Assembly: GCA_002298545.1 (NCBI GenBank) | Contig: DBKQ01000014.1 | Location: 1-5,668 of the forward strand | Length of the DNA: 5,668 nucleotides | Reading direction: 5' to 3' | Origin: Prevotella sp. UBA746 | GTDB lineage: Bacteria > Bacteroidota > Bacteroidia > Bacteroidales > Bacteroidaceae | In this document: piece by piece, positions 5,096 to 5,668 of the stretch | Layout of the letters: each line of letters begins with the position of its first letter | Position numbering within the stretch: the first letter of the stretch is position 1 | The notes under the pieces: generated by a model | What the model saw: only the letters and a program-made list of their open reading frames with translations | The model's database searches: none | What the model was told of the DNA's origin: nothing | Made by a program: the position numbers and the translations under genes

Positions 5096-5668
5096 CTTCC
5101 TCTTTCAAACGCTTGTAAACAGAAGGCGTCATGCCTACAATTTTCTTGAAAGCAATAATAAAACCATTAGTAGAAGTAAAGCCAACACTCTCGCCAATTG
5201 CAGAAATCGTAAGCAAACCATAGTTTTCCTTGTCTGTAAGACGGATACTTGCTTCTCTAATCCTGTATTCATTAAGGAAAGTTTTGAAATTCTTCTGATA
5301 CGTATCCCTAATGGCAAGAGAAACATACTTAGAATTAGAGCCTACCATTTTTGAAAGCGAATTAAGGTTAAATTCCGGATTCGAAATTGTCTCGATATTA
5401 TCCATTACCGCAAGAATAGCCTTTATGAGTTCATTGCGTTTCTCATCAGTAAGGATATTCGAATCATTGTCTCTGTCAGCCATCAATACACTGTCTTTAT
5501 CACCATCATCTCTCGTTTTGTTTTTCTCCCTTAGGATTTTATTCTCCTTAGCCTGTCGTATCAGTTCTTCGTTCTTTACGATAAGCAATTTGTGAGCCGT
5601 GCGAAGTTTTCTGTTATGATAAAGTACAAGCAACATAAAAGTCACAGCAGTAGATATAACCGCCGCCA
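5091..5668 (-). CDS. Membrane-anchored AraC-family regulator, C-terminal part (partial)
   Basis: The minus-strand frame is open from the right edge of the window to TAA at 5091-5093, giving 191 visible residues without a true start. Counting from the first full visible codon, residues 1-17 are the remainder of a membrane helix ending in MLLVLYH. Residues 18-50 are charged and probably helical or coiled-coil (NRKLRTAHKLL...), and 51-72 form an acidic linker. The AraC-type DNA-binding domain runs from about 100 to 187. Its first helix-turn-helix holds SLSKMVGSNSKYVS and NFKTFLNEYRIREA. The second holds ISAIGESVGFTSTNGF and the hallmark FKKIVGMTPSVYKRL. The layout matches Bacteroidales proteins with an N-terminal periplasmic or TPR sensor, a membrane helix and a cytoplasmic AraC domain; that sensor would lie outside the window. 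A GTG at 5645-5643 is an internal codon in the helix, not the start. It is convergent to rodA and has no evident link to cell-wall synthesis. Its target and signal are unknown. Confidence 0.88.
   Translation of the reverse strand, partial: AAVISTAVTFMLLVLYHNRKLRTAHKLLIVKNEELIRQAKENKILREKNKTRDDGDKDSVLMADRDNDSNILTDEKRNELIKAILAVMDNIETISNPEFNLNSLSKMVGSNSKYVSLAIRDTYQKNFKTFLNEYRIREASIRLTDKENYGLLTISAIGESVGFTSTNGFIIAFKKIVGMTPSVYKRLKEEE

Noticed and set aside
5311..5595. Plus-strand open frame of 94 codons opposite the AraC-family gene
   Set aside because: The Ser/Leu-rich translation is the complement of a good AraC domain and linker. No start signal or homology is visible.
1..5668. CRISPR arrays, tRNA or rRNA genes, insertion sequences, phage genes
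   Set aside because: I looked for regularly spaced repeats, cloverleaf-like segments, transposase motifs and terminal inverted repeats and found none. The only repeats are the short ones listed.

Overview
The window carries the rod-shape (elongasome) operon of a member of the Bacteroidota, most likely order Bacteroidales and possibly Prevotella-like. The lineage call is an inference. It rests on the style of the MreC, PBP2 and RodA proteins, the long RodA, the mostly Shine-Dalgarno-free starts, and a membrane-anchored AraC-type regulator of the kind common in Bacteroidales.

Layout, left to right. On the plus strand: the last 49 codons of mreB (1-151); a 122-base AT-rich gap holding a long stem-loop followed by a run of eight T (155-261); mreC (274-1143); a 39-base AT-rich gap; mreD (1183-1683); the PBP2 gene mrdA (1685-3538), one base after the mreD stop; and rodA (3519-4985), overlapping mrdA by 20 bases. 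About 105 bases of convergent intergenic DNA follow, with a hairpin that could terminate both strands. From 5091 to the right edge, on the minus strand, lies the C-terminal part of an AraC-family regulator with a membrane segment. Its N-terminal part lies outside the window.

The five plus-strand genes belong to one pathway. MreB filaments, MreC and MreD form the membrane scaffold. RodA polymerises glycan strands from lipid II, and PBP2 cross-links them. The tight mreD-mrdA-rodA spacing fits one transcript with coupled translation.

The operon itself is ordinary, and I do not see an undescribed system in its genes. The one stretch that known features do not explain is the mreB-mreC gap. There a tandem 8-base A-rich repeat faces its inverted counterpart, forming a 29-position stem that ends just before a T8 run. 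All but one of the non-Watson-Crick positions in that stem are G-U pairs in the plus-strand RNA. This could be an attenuator setting MreB above MreC/MreD, or a remnant of a dispersed repeat. The other points worth a look are smaller: a perfect Shine-Dalgarno before mrdA, a Cys/His-rich segment in PBP2, extra membrane helices in RodA, and a terminator that overlaps the stop codon of the convergent gene.
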